From Alviniconcha marisindica (taxonomy: Eukaryota; Mollusca; Gastropoda; Provannidae), in contig JABMCL010000557.1 in the NCBI GenBank assembly GCA_018857735.1, positions 430,001 through 494,000 on the forward strand: a DNA stretch of 64,000 bases. The letters run 5' to 3'. The position numbers and the translations under genes were made by a program. Of the stretch, positions 43,337 through 56,296 are shown in pieces (positions within the stretch are counted from its first letter, which is position 1; each line of letters opens with the position of its first letter). The notes below the pieces were generated by a model. It ran no database searches, was not told the DNA's origin, and worked only from the letters and a program-made list of their open reading frames with translations.

Positions 43337-44897
43337 CCAGAAGTTGTCTGTCCGTGCAGTATGACAATAAACAGTGATTCTGTTGTTAGTGTTAACCACA
43401 CATTTTCTATTTCTAATTCTCTGACACAAATTAACGCATGTGTGTTATTATGACTGACAAGAATCTGTGATCAATCCACACACAAAATTCATAGTGCGCA
43501 CTAGCAATAGCACAGTGCAGTGTGTCAAGGTTCTACTGTCTCATATTTTATGAGTCCAGCACAATCACTGGAACAGCAGCCACAGCGAAGATCACAGCCC
43601 AAAGTTGATTTGGTTTGCAACACAGTGAAACTTGATATTTTACCTGTTGTTGTTTCAAATTAGAGTGATAAATTATATTTATACAGGACATTGAACCCAA
43701 CAAATTGCGCAGGAAATGAAAACTGGGCATTTTGTCAAACAGGTTTGGCAGACTGGCAGCAGTGCAGTCTCAGCTAAATAAATATCCCTAAGCCAATTTG
43801 GTACTCAGTGTCCAGACTCATGCAGTCACATTTAGTCTGCACTGGGGTTAAAATTAATGTGTCATTCAAAATGTTTTTATTGACAACTCAAAAGAAGAAG
43901 TAGCAGACCCAGAGCTGTTTAACGTTTGTCACAGGTTTCACTCGCTCATCTTCAAAGTAAGTAAGTACTGTGAAAGTAGGCTAAGCAACTCCCACTGTCA
44001 ACTGGAAATTAACTTTGTAATGCGTGAACTAACTTATTGGTGACCATCCCAGATGCTGGGTAACACTGGGATTGGGATGGGGGTGCCACCATTTCCTTGC
44101 CTTTGTTTCATTCTGTGATCAGTTGTAATTGATTATTGCTATGATGTGCAACTAAGGACATGTTTCTGTATTTAAAAATATAATTGTTTTGTCTGTGAAA
44201 AGTTCAGTTAATAAATAAATGCGAAATAAACAGAGAAGTTTGCATCCAAAATGGCGTTAAAAAACGGGACAGGCTTATCCCTTGCAGGTGTTGATCTGGT
44301 TGGTGTGCAAGGATCAGCGGTCAGAATAAACAATTTGGGCTAAATCTGCAGTTTGAAAACCAACCTTGAAGCCGGCAGAAGAGATGATTTTTCACTTTAT
44401 TTCCATAATTCTAAAACCAGCTCTGAAAAACGGCTACACGTTGGTTACATGCGTTTCCACTACCTTCGATAACAAACAAGTATCTGCAACACATTTGCAT
44501 CACTTGAAAACCCAAAGATGTGTTGACATTGTCAAGAGTAAATACCCTGCAGTTTAGCAGAAGTAAGAAACTGTCTGGAACAGATTACAGAAATGACAGA
44601 TTTCAAGCTGCAAAGTACGCTACCCCCACTTCACTTCCGTATGTAATGAATGCAACGGTATCGAATTGCGGTCATTTACAGTCAAAGCATCCCATGAAAC
44701 CCGATTTTTTATCCCATTCTGATACTACGTCATCCATCTGTGTGTTAAAAATACATAGATTCGGAGCAGAAATGCACAAAATTTTGTTTCAAATCGAGGT
44801 CATTTCCGGTCTCCGTTTTGTAACAAAACGTGCTTGAGGTGTGCATCAGTGAGTTTCAGCTTGATTTTCAATTTTCCTGACTTGCTGTAGCCGTACT

Positions 44898-45370
44898 ATG
44901 GTAAGTACACTTGATTCTAATGATACATTTAGCAGATTATGGCAATTGTTTTAATCGATGGCAATGTTTGGGTTTTGGGTTGAGAAAACCTACAAGACTA
45001 AACGAGGGCAAGAGCAAGTGTACCGTGGGCAGGTGAGCAATTTTGTCAAAGCGTAAGCAATGTTTTCAATTTAATGTACTGTACACCACCACCACCACCA
45101 CCACCCTCGACCCCCCTCCCAGTGATATATGGCTAGCTGGTGGCAGTGTATTTCCCTCAGTGATGAATAAAGCATTCTGTATTCTGTACTTGCTTTTTCT
45201 TCCTTTCGTTTGGATTTTTTTTTAAATTCATTTTAATACCTGGTCTTCTATTTGCTAATGTGCAGGTCATCAACTTTGATGAGAACACTCGCCTCAGTAC
45301 TGTGAAATTTGTGAAGCGGCAAGGGCGACACTACACATTCCCCCAGATTGACGATGTTGACCAGTGTTGA
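44898..45370 (+). CDS. Possible two-exon gene for a 35-residue protein, nested in SLC29A3 intron 1
   Basis: Exon 1 ends ATG followed directly by the donor GTAAGT at 44901. Exon 2 starts after TGTGCAG at 45266 and ends in TGA at 45368-45370. The joined product is a methionine plus VINFDENTRLSTVKFVKRQG and then RHYTFPQIDDVDQC. In the ATG frame an in-frame TGA lies 36 bases upstream, so this is the first methionine of that frame. An intron right after the start codon occurs in some small housekeeping genes. The product is soluble, basic in the middle and acidic at the end, without signal peptide or membrane segment. A weak polyadenylation signal ATTAAA follows within about 20 nt of the stop. I do not recognise the family. 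It could also be the 3' end of a longer transcript, or an unprocessed open frame. Confidence 0.4.
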
Positions 45371-45479
45371 AGAGAAAGAATTAAACTTAAAGATCATAGA
45401 TGCACCAGATGTTGACCATCGTCTTCACTATTCTTTTAGGGACTGATGTTGTGTTTGCTTTGAATGTGTGAGGGTGGTA

Positions 45480-45645
45480 CAGTAAAACCTCCCCATGAAG
45501 ACCTTCCCTATTAAGATTCCTCCCTTTTTTTCCCCCAGCCACTATACGGCATCTGCATTTATGATTCCCTATTAAGACCCCCATTCCCCCAGCTGAGACT
45601 TTATTTTGGTGAATTTGGGGAGGTCTTAATAGGAAGGTTCCACTG
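45480..45645. mobile_element. Tc1/mariner-type MITE
   Basis: A 166 bp non-coding element flanked by TA on both sides (45478-45479 and 45646-45647). Its ends are inverted repeats: CAGTAAAACCTCC on the left and, read from the right, CAGTGGAACCTTCC. Subterminal inverted copies of the CCTATTAAGA motif are also visible. A TA target duplication with CAGT termini is typical of non-autonomous Tc1/mariner elements. It lies about 110 nt past the stop codon of the putative 35-residue gene. Confidence 0.65.
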
Positions 45646-46589
45646 TATATGGAGCCAGCCAGAAAGTATACATTTACCAGGTTGAGTATGTGTCATTTGT
45701 GTGTACAGTATTGGATGATTCTGTGTACAAGTTTTTGTGTGTGTTTTGTACCTGGTAGTTTCAGACTGGATGAGTCTGTGTGCAAGTTTTTGTGTGTGTG
45801 TGCTTTGTACTTTATGCTGACCATGATAAAAATATAAAAATAGAATGTTCTGGTAACACTTATGAGTCAGTTTCTGGTCAAACTGTGAGTATGTCACACA
45901 TTGTAAACTGTAGCGAACTAAACGGTTTCCACGTAACTTACATCATGTTGAGTAAGCACAGAATGTTTTATTTTTGCAACAACAATGACCAGTTTCTCAA
46001 AGAATGCTGCCATCAAAACATTCCCATCCATAAAAAAAAACAAAGTCTTCCAGCAAAGTCTGTGCCACTACCAGAATTGTTGAGTTGTGGAAATGATGTA
46101 AGTTACGGTTTCCATTTTCAACACAGTACTACAAATTTTATGGCATTAGATTTTCTCAGCTTCTTGATACCAGAATGTTTGCTGACTCAAAGACATTCAC
46201 AAAGACTTGCAACTTGGCTACTCACTTTCTTAACTTTTGTGAAAATGATGTGAAATGGAAACCATGTAACCAACATCATGGGCAGTCACGTAGCCATTTT
46301 AATGCCAGATCGTGAAAACATGGCAAGAGATTTTGGTGTAACCTTATCACAGAAACATCAAGGCAAGGATACTCTTTCGTTTAAGTGCAGTTTGGTCCAC
46401 TTTTTCTTAACTTTTTTTTTCTTCTGATCCCCAGTCCCACCCTCTGTTACCCAGTATCTGGGATGGTCACATTGATAATCGCATCAAACTGGGACACAAC
46501 TTACAGAAATTAGAGTCACACTCACAGGCAATAAATTGTCAAAAGTATCCAACCAATAAAACAACGACAAAATCCACACCAGTACTCAC

Positions 46590-46800
46590 CCGATCTACAG
46601 TGTGCACACAACTCAGGACTTGCAGAAGAACTGCTGTACTTTAACTTCCAACTTTTGTCGGTGAAATCAGCTGATGCCTCTTTACAAGACTGTTGGACTT
46701 CCCACCCGTTTCTCCATCGCTAAAAAAATTATTTTGTCCAGGACTTTTATTTCGTGCCGTTTCCACATTGAGTACAGCAACTCAATTAGTCTGAAAAAGT
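46590..46800 (-). other. Probable non-coding first exon and promoter side of the SLC29A3 gene
   Basis: On the minus strand a good donor (GTGAGT, plus-strand bases 46585-46590) follows a GC-richer block. No coding exon upstream of 43336 is needed, and exon 2 opens with an acceptor (CAG at 43350-43348) only 11 nt before the ATG, so a 5' untranslated exon must exist; this is the best candidate seen. It contains a short upstream ORF, ATG at 46717-46715 to TAA at 46684-46682 (11 codons), if transcription starts to its right. The start site itself is not resolved. Confidence 0.4.
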
Positions 46801-46809
46801 GTGACCATC

Positions 46810-48090
46810 TTCGGAGAGAAACATACTTATTATGATTATCTTCAACATAAGTACAGGGGCAGATCGCAACGCGCTACGAAGAAGAAGTCATGTGATCCAG
46901 ATAAAGCCGATAAGAAACAATATAACTAGATACCAGAACCTTAAATATTTTCTCAAACACAATGAAGACTATCGTGATACCATGATTTTAAGTACAACCC
47001 AGGCTTTTTTCTATCTCACAAACTTTAGGATTTTGTTTGTTGGTTTGTTGGTTTTAAACATTTGACCAACCAACATTAAACAACTGCCAACAAAAATTTG
47101 GGTGCAATGGAAAGAATTGTAAATAAAATTGTACACATTTCTTTAAAGTAAACATGGTGCTTAACGTGCACAGAAACCATAAGGCTTATTAGGGACGGGG
47201 CATTTCTTTACTTGGTTTTATGTCTTATATACTGATGATCAGAGACCACCCCGCAAAATGATAGACTACTGACTTTTAAGACAGTATTTTTGACAGCTTT
47301 TTTTCCTCCACAGTTTCTTGTAAGTGAACCTCTCACCATGCAAGGATCACCCCTTTGTTGATAATTTTTGCAGTTGAGCTTTAGCATCAGTGACTGAGAA
47401 ATCACAACATGCAGAAAAAAATCCCTCAAACATGGTCATTGTTTTTCCATGACAGTGCTCAACCTTTTTTTCTTTTTGTTTAAAATTTGTATGTCACTTG
47501 CGTTTTTTTGTTGTTTGTTTTTTCAAGCATAACTTCCATAAGCATAAGACATGTTTATCTGGAATTCTCAAGACAAGTTTAGTTCATAATGGACAAAAGA
47601 AATTAAAATAGACTTAAAAATTAGGATTTGGTTTGATTAATTATTTTTCTGCTATTTTTATCTGTTACAATCACCAATATTACCTTAATAAATTTGATGT
47701 ATACTGTTTTCTGCATAACTGTCTCAGAACTGCATATCCAAACAAATACTAGTGCAGCTCTTAGCTGTTGGTCTTGGAATGATCAGTACTGTGACTTTTG
47801 CAATTTTCTAATCTTGATACAAAATTAAGTTTTTGTACTTAATCTTTGATCATGATGAATGATTTCTTTTTCTTTTCTTTTTTCTTTTTGTGTTTCTTTC
47901 TTTTTCAGATGACTAGTTCCATTTAAGATTTAAAAAATAAGGTCAATTGTTCTCAATAATTCATCACTATCATTCCAGCCATGGACAAATATTGTTTCAT
48001 GAATTTGCATGTCATGGCTTTCGATACCAATCAGGCTTCAGTTTTGGGGGTTGATTGCGTCAGTTTATTTATTTTATGAGAAAATTATAT
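46810..48090. other. Intergenic region between the divergent SLC29A3 and WDR43 genes
   Basis: AT-rich, no exon seen. Contains a SINE-B fragment at 47146-47200 (AACATGGTGCTTAACGTGCA). Presumed to hold both promoters. Confidence 0.5.
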
Positions 48091-48096
48091 TTACAG

Positions 48097-48162
48097 ACGA
48101 AATTGCCGGAAAAGGGTTAGCTTTCACACATGCGCATTTCGTCCCACGTGTTTAGACACAAG
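48097..48162 (+). promoter_or_regulatory. WDR43 proximal promoter / 5' leader with E-box and NRF1-like site
   Basis: Just upstream of the start codon are CACGTG (48145-48150), a Myc/USF-type E-box, and ATGCGCAT (48130-48137), resembling half of an NRF1 site. The block is GC-richer than its AT-rich surroundings. E-boxes are common at ribosome-biogenesis genes, which fits the product. No TATA box was identified. Confidence 0.35.
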
Positions 48163-51100
48163 ATGGCGTCTGGTAGCAATGTAGCATCTTCATTTTCTCC
48201 TAATGGAACATATTTGGCGTTCTCGGGATATGATGGGATTTTGAAAATATTGGAAACTGCTACGGGAAATTCCATTGCAGATTTCAGCCCGAGCAAACAT
48301 CTCACAGCGACTTGCACATGCTTGCAATGGGGACCTGGTCGCCATTTGAAATCTGTAAGTTTCGAAACCATGACCAGGTGGTACTGGTACTACTAGTACT
48401 ACTAGTGGTAGTGGTACACGTTTTAAATACTCGCTTGTTGAAACTGCGAATGAGATAGCCATTTAATGTTTCGTTGTGCAGTGTGTTTATTGAAACCTGG
48501 TTTTATTACATGAATTTATCGATGACCGTTTGCTACTGTTAATGAATAATGTGTTATTACTTATAAGTAATTGTGTGTGTGTGTGTGTGTGTACTGTGAC
48601 TAGTGAGGTGTGTGACTGTGAGTGTGTCTGTGAGACACTTTCTAGTTTCTTGACTTCCAAGACTAGATCACGTACTTGATGATAGATCTGTTTTCAGGGC
48701 TCCCCATTTGTCACTACTCTAGGGGGTCGACTCACCCTGTCTTGCATTTTGCAATTTAAAACTAATAAAAGGGTATTTTCACCATCGTCAGAAAATTGTA
48801 AAACAGTTAAAATTGTAGAAGGAAAGCAGTTGTTTTTTGTTGTTGCTTTTTTTAAATTTTGGAAGTTTGTGTGTCAGGGCTCCCCTTTTTTGTGTAATTT
48901 AACATTAATCACTTAATGAGAACATCAAACCTGAAATCGGTAAACACAAAGGCCATTCCAAGCTGGGTGTAATTAATTTAAAAGCACTGGTGACTGTCAG
49001 TGACATGGAAATCTCAACTTTGTCTAGAGATTTCTGTACACTGACTCCGTGCTTCTTTCCTGGTACAGCATCTTGATGGTTATCATTTTTTTGATGTCAC
49101 TTTGTCAGCACTGAACCTGAATGCCGAATTGTTGGGAAATGACTGGATCACTTATGTGTAAACACAGTGCTTTCTTGGTTACTTGGGATACTTGTCTTTA
49201 TCAAAACCATAAACCCTGTGAACTGTGAATCTGATTATATTTTGCTGTAGGCCTACTGGATTTACTGTTTCAGTGTTTGTTCCACTGCAGCTTTAACAAT
49301 GTTTTGCGCTAGATTATTTATAGTAATTATACTGGATTATTTTAACAGAATATTTGTCTTGAGCAGTGAAGAATCAGTAGTTTACTAGTTGTCATCACAG
49401 GTCCACTACACTGATTTTTAACTGATATTTTCACTCCTTACTAATAGTAATACTATTATAGTATTAAGTGTACTATCATGTAACTGCATTTAACCACCAT
49501 ATAATTATAAAGCAGGTGAGAAAATGACTATGGGTCATTAGATGTAAAAGACATCACACTAAGTGACTAACTTACAAAGCCTTCAGTGGCCTGCAGATCC
49601 AGTACTATCTGCACAGAGAATGAGATGCTGAATTTAATGCAGACTTTGGAACAGCGCAATAAAAATATTATGTATAGTATTAGTAAGTCTGTGTTGTTTG
49701 ATATGCTGCAGCCCCAGAGCCCTCGGAAGAAGAAGAAGAAAAAGTCAGATGTGGAGGCAGCAGTGGGTAATCTGGATCTCATTGCCATGGGGACAACAAG
49801 CGGCACAGTTCTGTTGTACAGTTTTGCCAGAGGCCAAGTTCATACACACTTGGTATGCATTTGTTGTGTGCCTTTTGTTGTTGGGAATGTTATTGTTGTT
49901 GCTCTGATAAGCTGGCACAAACAGTTCAGTGTTTCTCTTTGTCTTACTTCAGTAAGTCTTATCTTCTTAGTCTTACTTATGTTACACTGAATGGAACCCC
50001 TGGTAGTGGTGCGTAGAATCTACCATTACCAAAAATCTGCAGTGTAAGAATACTAAAGCCCCTGCATGAGAGATAACATCTCTTTTCAGACCACATAGAA
50101 AAATAATTGTTGTAGTCTCCTTAGACTTTAGAGGTTTTGTTAATAATCGCTGCTCTGACTCTGCCCGTGTGTCACAACTACAGTTTGATGATTTTAATTT
50201 TTTATGTGGTTAGAAAGTGGTGGCATTTGTCATACTGGAACATTATGAATGTTGCATCACTTGAATGGACATGATCTCATTTGTGAACTCATACTGGAAC
50301 ATTAAGAATGTTGCTTGTTGATTAATATTAATAATATTAATATTGTCAGTCATAGATCTTATCAGTATATATGACTTAGTGCCAAAAGGTGCGCAAGAAA
50401 AGAGGACAGAGGTACTAGAAAATAAAGTTGACAGGATGTGAGTGAGTAATGCATTTTTTTAATGAACACATGTGAAGTCATCCACCAGTGAAGGGAGAAG
50501 GCAGTGCTGCTCTTCGTTCCTGAGAAATTTGACTTTCAATGTGATTTGTGACAAGATGTTGAACATTACACATTACAACAAGCCCACATCACTGTGCTGC
50601 TAATCATGCAGTTAACTGTGAAAACCCAACTGATCGTACAAGATGTGATCCACATGAGTATTACCAAGTAAACTGTTGTTCTGTGTCACACAGAACAGCA
50701 TGTCAAGCATAGTTTGTTGTAATACATAACGTTCAACATACCGCCAATCTTGAACATTTTTAAATGAATAAAAAGCAACACATTTTGGAACATAAACAGT
50801 TATTCTTTAATAGAACAATATGTGACAAGGAAGATTTGATGATTTTTTTCCCTCAAATTTAAGCTTTCTTGACATAAACAGCAAATGATGTAAGAAATAT
50901 GTCGTACATTACTATTTCAACAAGATGTACAATGCTGTTTGTTTCTTGATGAAAATGATAAATCAGTAACTTTTTATTACCGTAGAGTATAAAGATACAT
51001 AACTATTTCCATGTGAACAGTTTTTGCTGCTTTAATTTTGTTGTAGTGGATAGAATAATGTTAAATAGATGACATGGCATTTTGTTTTTCATAACAAAAT

Positions 51101-54100
51101 AAATAATACTTATTATTTAACAAACAAGTAAGTGTTTTGTAAGAGAAAATGGAGCAAGTAAGAGTGAGTGCAACTTTTGCTGCTTTTGGGTGTCACAGAA
51201 AAACACACGCGCAACCTGTCATCCATGCGTTTCTTGGTCATGTTGACTCGGCTGCCTAGGACAAAAATAGTTGAACAGTTAACTTCAAAGTGAAAAAAAA
51301 AAAATAATAAATAGAAAAAATCGTAATAAATATTACTAAAAAAGATCACTGCCAAAGAATAATGCTATTAAGATCGGCACCTTACATTTTTAGAACTCTG
51401 GAAGGCAGACAGGCATGTTCACTATAATTATGTCGAACGTTATTATTTCCACAGCTCGTGTTGTAATCATAATGTTCAGCATCTAACTCGACGACTTTAA
51501 CCTGCGTAAATTCAAATTGTCTACCATATATGATGATTTGTTTGAAGACGTAGTTTGTAAACAAAATGAACTGCGTTAAGCGCAAGCAAAAAATGTAAAG
51601 AGTACAATCAGAATATACTGTTTATAACCAGTCTGCTGTCGCACATTACGATTTCAACACGCACTCATGTTGTACAAAACTCGGTGAAAACAAATTTTCG
51701 AAAGCATCTGAACAAACTTTAGATCGACAGCAACAAAAACTCACTCTGTATGCTAACATTCCGATACTTTTAAAAGATTCGGCATATACCAATATAAATA
51801 TCATCGTATAACCGGAAGATTTGACTAAATCTCTGATGAACGTTTAAATAAAGTTGAACATTACAGTCTTCAAAAATATTACCACACACCTTTTGCATAT
51901 CAGAACGTCTCTTCCATGCAGCCATGTGCTAAAAGCATGGCTGACCGGAAGTAGTGCAAAAGCGCAAAAACTTTATTATTTTCCTTTTGCTTGTTTAATC
52001 TAATACGTTGTTGAACATTATTTATTGCAACAATTTTATGAAGAATGGCAAAATAGATTTAAAAAACTACCCAGACATTTGGCAGTAAAATAAAACATTG
52101 GCACCTGATGCAGTGACGAACCACAGTGACTGGAGTAAAGTTTCGATGAAAGAGAAAGTCCGTTCTTCACTAGATTGTCTGCGGATGCTGGTCATGAAAC
52201 ATTTCAACACACATAACGTTCGACCGAGGGATATTTCGGAGCCTCTAACTCCCAAAACAAAACTTAGTGATAATCGATTTTATATGCACTGTGTAAAGCC
52301 ATATATCTCCTCTGTGCAAATCTGTGACTGAGGTAATGTTTTGATTCGTCATGTACGTGAATGAAAGCATCGAAAGCACTCACCGTGAGCGTGTCCGTTT
52401 TCAGGGGTCGAATTTCGTGGTGCTTTTCACTTTCAAAAAATAATATTTCTCCAGCTGCTCCAGATTTGGAGCTCATATTGTTTCCACTGTGATAGTGACC
52501 AATTATGAACGCACACGCAAAGCAACAACAAGACAAAGTGTTTGAAATGGATTTTATTGACAGTCAAAAATTGGACCCCCCATTTGCGCACCTTTTGGCA
52601 CCTTTTCTCAGAGTGCATGTTAATTGTTATGTAAAAATTGAAATAATTATAATATGCCTGTGTCTGATTATACCTTTTATGATAAATAATGCATGTTAAT
52701 TTAATAATTGTTCACTTATTTCAGTGATACTAATAGTAATGGTACGATAATATTAGTTTTATACCCCTGCACAGTTTTGAACTTCATTCATGTTTTATAA
52801 ATGAGTGTTGGTATTATTTATTAACATAGTTACAGGAATGGGAACTAGTATTTATGAAGGATGGTATAAATTGATTTGAAAGTCCAGAAGTGGAAACTTT
52901 ACATTAATTGTAGTTTTATACATTTTTGTGTGGAACTAATGCTAAAAAAAAGAGAGTATTAGTCTATTACAAATCCTTGCAGTTGCAATTTAATAATTTA
53001 TAATATGTATGATGTAATGGCTCTCTAATGCTTAGTGTACTCACAATTGTTAAGCATAAGTATAATGATGTTATTTTCTCATACTTAAACTGTGTTGAAG
53101 TTAAACGTTTAGTGAGAATATACACCTGTTGTACAAAACAGTTAACATGGCTGTGTCTGATTATGCATTTTATGACAACATGATTCATGAATAAACTTCA
53201 TTTGATTTTTTTATCTTGTTGGCTTTGCCTTTGGGTTCTGCAGCAGTCATTGTGGAGTGTACAGTACTTGTGCAATGATAATTTGCTCTATTAAGTTGCA
53301 TGGTCATTATCGGTACTGACACTACAGGAATGATGTCATTGCAGGAAAAGGGGCACACAGACCAGGTGACAGATGTATGTTGGCACCCAGATGGCACCAC
53401 ACTCTACAGCAGTTCCCTTGATGGACACGTTGTGGAGTGGAATGTTGCCTCATCACAAGTTAGAGAGTGAGTCCTGTGCCTGCAGAGATAACAAAAATAT
53501 TAATAATACTGAAAATAATAACATTGCTGTGGGGTACCCAGCTGCTCAATTCACACAACTGCATCGAGCAAAAGCACTTTCCATTCCCGAACAAAACCCA
53601 TCTTGATTAGAAACCGTCAAAATGCGGACATGCATAAGTTAAGACAGACATCCCTTGGACTTGGAGTATGGACTAATAGTAAGGATACACCAAGCGTGAA
53701 CATTGACATCTCACAAAATATACAGTACAGAAAGAAAAACGGTTTTCATGCTCACTTTTTGTGCATAGGGGAAAGTTGACCCATCAACTCCACCAACTGG
53801 TCCACCAAACCCACTGTTTAGGCTATAATTTAAACCTTGGTTGTTGTTTTTTCTCCAGAAAATGGAAAGCATCAAGTGGAGGCATCCATTCCATGTGTCT
53901 TTGTTCCTCCTCTCGTCTCCTGACAGCTGACCGTGAAATCAAGATGTGGGATTTAGCAACAAGAACATTAATACAGGTAAGCAGCAGTGGGTCTCGTGAC
54001 CTGTGCAGGTGATCAAAGTGGACTTTGCTTGGTCTGCTGTCAGGCCATGCAGTCTTGTCACCTGCTGTTTGAACTGAGTATGTGGCTGAGACTGAGAGCT

Positions 54101-56262
54101 ACAAAACAAAAACTTAAAGCTGAGTAACTACTCTTTTACGTTTAGAAGTCTGGTAAAGTGGTATCACATGTTTGTTTTAACTGAATATTTTTCAAAACAT
54201 TGCATTATCTGTGATGAAGCTAAACCTTGGGACTAAGGAGAAGAAAGGAAAGAGATCATTGAGGGCTTTATAAATAGCATTTACACCATGATTGTTATTG
54301 CTGTCTTTGTGGCTGTTGCAGAAGTTCACAGGTCACTCCACAGAGGTGTTCAGATTATTGCCTGTGCTCAAACCATCAGTGGGTGATGATGGAGAAAGCG
54401 ACCCTTACTTCTGTTCATACTTCCTGTCTGCTGCAGTCAGTGACCGAGTGGTCAATGCCTGGCAAGTATATTTGGATTGTGGGCAGAATTATGTCAACAG
54501 TGTCTGCTGTTGAACAGGCCTTTTAAAAGCAACTTCTTTAGACACCAGGTAGTAGGTCTGTACATCTGCCTGTGTGTACCTGCATTTGTGTGTATGTGTG
54601 TGTTGGTTCAGCTCAGAGCTGGCTCAGGTTTGGTTGACTGCCCCTGATGTCGATGTTGTTCCTCCAGTCCTGTTATCCATTCCTATCAAAACAAAGTTTA
54701 GAAAGTTAATCTAAGATCAAGGGAGCATCTTAAAGATTTTGTTCTGATCTCTTCTATCTGTTGGATGAAACATGTTCTGAGAAGGCAAGTTCCATAAAAC
54801 TAAAAAGATTGTGAATTTGTTCATAGTGATTAGAGCTGTTCATGACTACAGTAACAAAATTTCAGTTGCTTTCAGTACCTGACTGTTTGTTCTGAATGTG
54901 TTGCAGGTATTGCCATCCGGATTCAAGAGAGAAAAATGCCATCACATCTTTTTCACTTACAGAGGAACCATTGGAAGTTAACATAACGGTATCGAAAGAG
55001 CAGGTACAGTTTATATTATATGTCTGTGTTACTCATCAGTGCTTCAGTAACAATGATAATAGAAACATTTCTGATGTGCTGAATCCCGCTGTGATACATG
55101 TGTGGGGCTCAAACCCTAGTAAATGAAACAGAGACTTTGCTTGCACAAAGCACTGGATTGCCAGTTCCGAAATGAAAAGCTCTAGAACCAATGAAACCAA
55201 TGAAAGCTAGCGAGAAAAAAATGTAAGAGAATGAGTGCTTGTCACTACGATTTTTATGAAAACTCGTATTTGGAATAAGTGTTATTTAATTGAACTGTCA
55301 AGCTGAGAGAGAGAGTGTGTGTATGTGTGTGGCTTCTCTCTTTTGCTTAATTGTGTTCTGAAAGGATGTGTATGAAAAGTAATCTGGGCACTGAGTAAGG
55401 TGACTGTCAGTGTGTTGTTCTGCTGAAACCAGGCAAAAGTCTTCCCATCATGATACCTGTCTTTCCCTCTGATATAGCTGGAGGATATCCTGTTCTGTTT
55501 TCTTTGAATGAACTCATACTTAAATAGAGTGCTATTTTGATCTTTTTGCGTGCAGATGTTGACGTTGGCCATTTTGACATCAAGAGGCAAAGTTCTGGTG
55601 TTTGAGCATACACTGAATGGGTAAGAGATGTTTTCAGTAATTTTAAGAAAGTGGTATTGGTGTTTTTGGAGTACATTTTGATTTTTTCTTTGAATCCTCT
55701 TTCATTGTCCATTGAACTGGCCCTCTGTCGCCACCATCTCTGTATCCCGTGTCTTTCGCATCTTGCTGTGTGTGTGTGATATACTATTCATTATTTTTAA
55801 AGTGACAAATGAGCCGTGTCCTGCACCAGTGGTGTTCAATAAGCAACTGTAGATCACACTTAACTGGTAGAAGTAACCAAGCACACTAGCTTGGACAGCT
55901 AGATGTTTGTATTACATGATCTGATCTCTCACTTCAATGGCACAGTTTCCATGCATTTGCAGCAAGCTGAAGAAACCGCTGAAAGCCAAGACGGTGGTGC
56001 ATGCAGCAACAGCAGGGAGCAAAGAGGAGGGCCCTGTGCCCGTGCCTATCTTGGCCGCTCTGCCCATGGTGACAGAGGAGCCCAGTCTCCTTGTGGCCCA
56101 TGGGTCAACGCTCAAGCCCAAGTTTGAAACGGTGGTAAGATCGTTTTTTTTATGCTGCACTGTTTGTCCGGAACAGTCTCCCTTGCAAAGTTAGGTCATC
56201 AAACGCACTCACATTTTTTGGATCATCTTGGAAATCTCACCTCGTCAAGCTGTGATATTGAT

Positions 56263-56296
<34 letters not shown>

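Noticed and set aside
44520..44837. 105-codon plus-strand frame just upstream of the nested small gene
   Set aside because: No recognisable domain and no splice link to the 45266 exon in frame; kept out as unsupported.
45368..45370. TGA as a selenocysteine codon in the 35-residue gene
   Set aside because: The codons after it do not continue a convincing protein and no SECIS-like structure was noticed.
52098..52331. 77-codon plus-strand frame in WDR43 intron 2
   Set aside because: Including it would break no phase but it has no acceptor in phase with exon 2 and human WDR43 has no matching segment; the overlap with the antisense candidate makes it likely to be a shadow.
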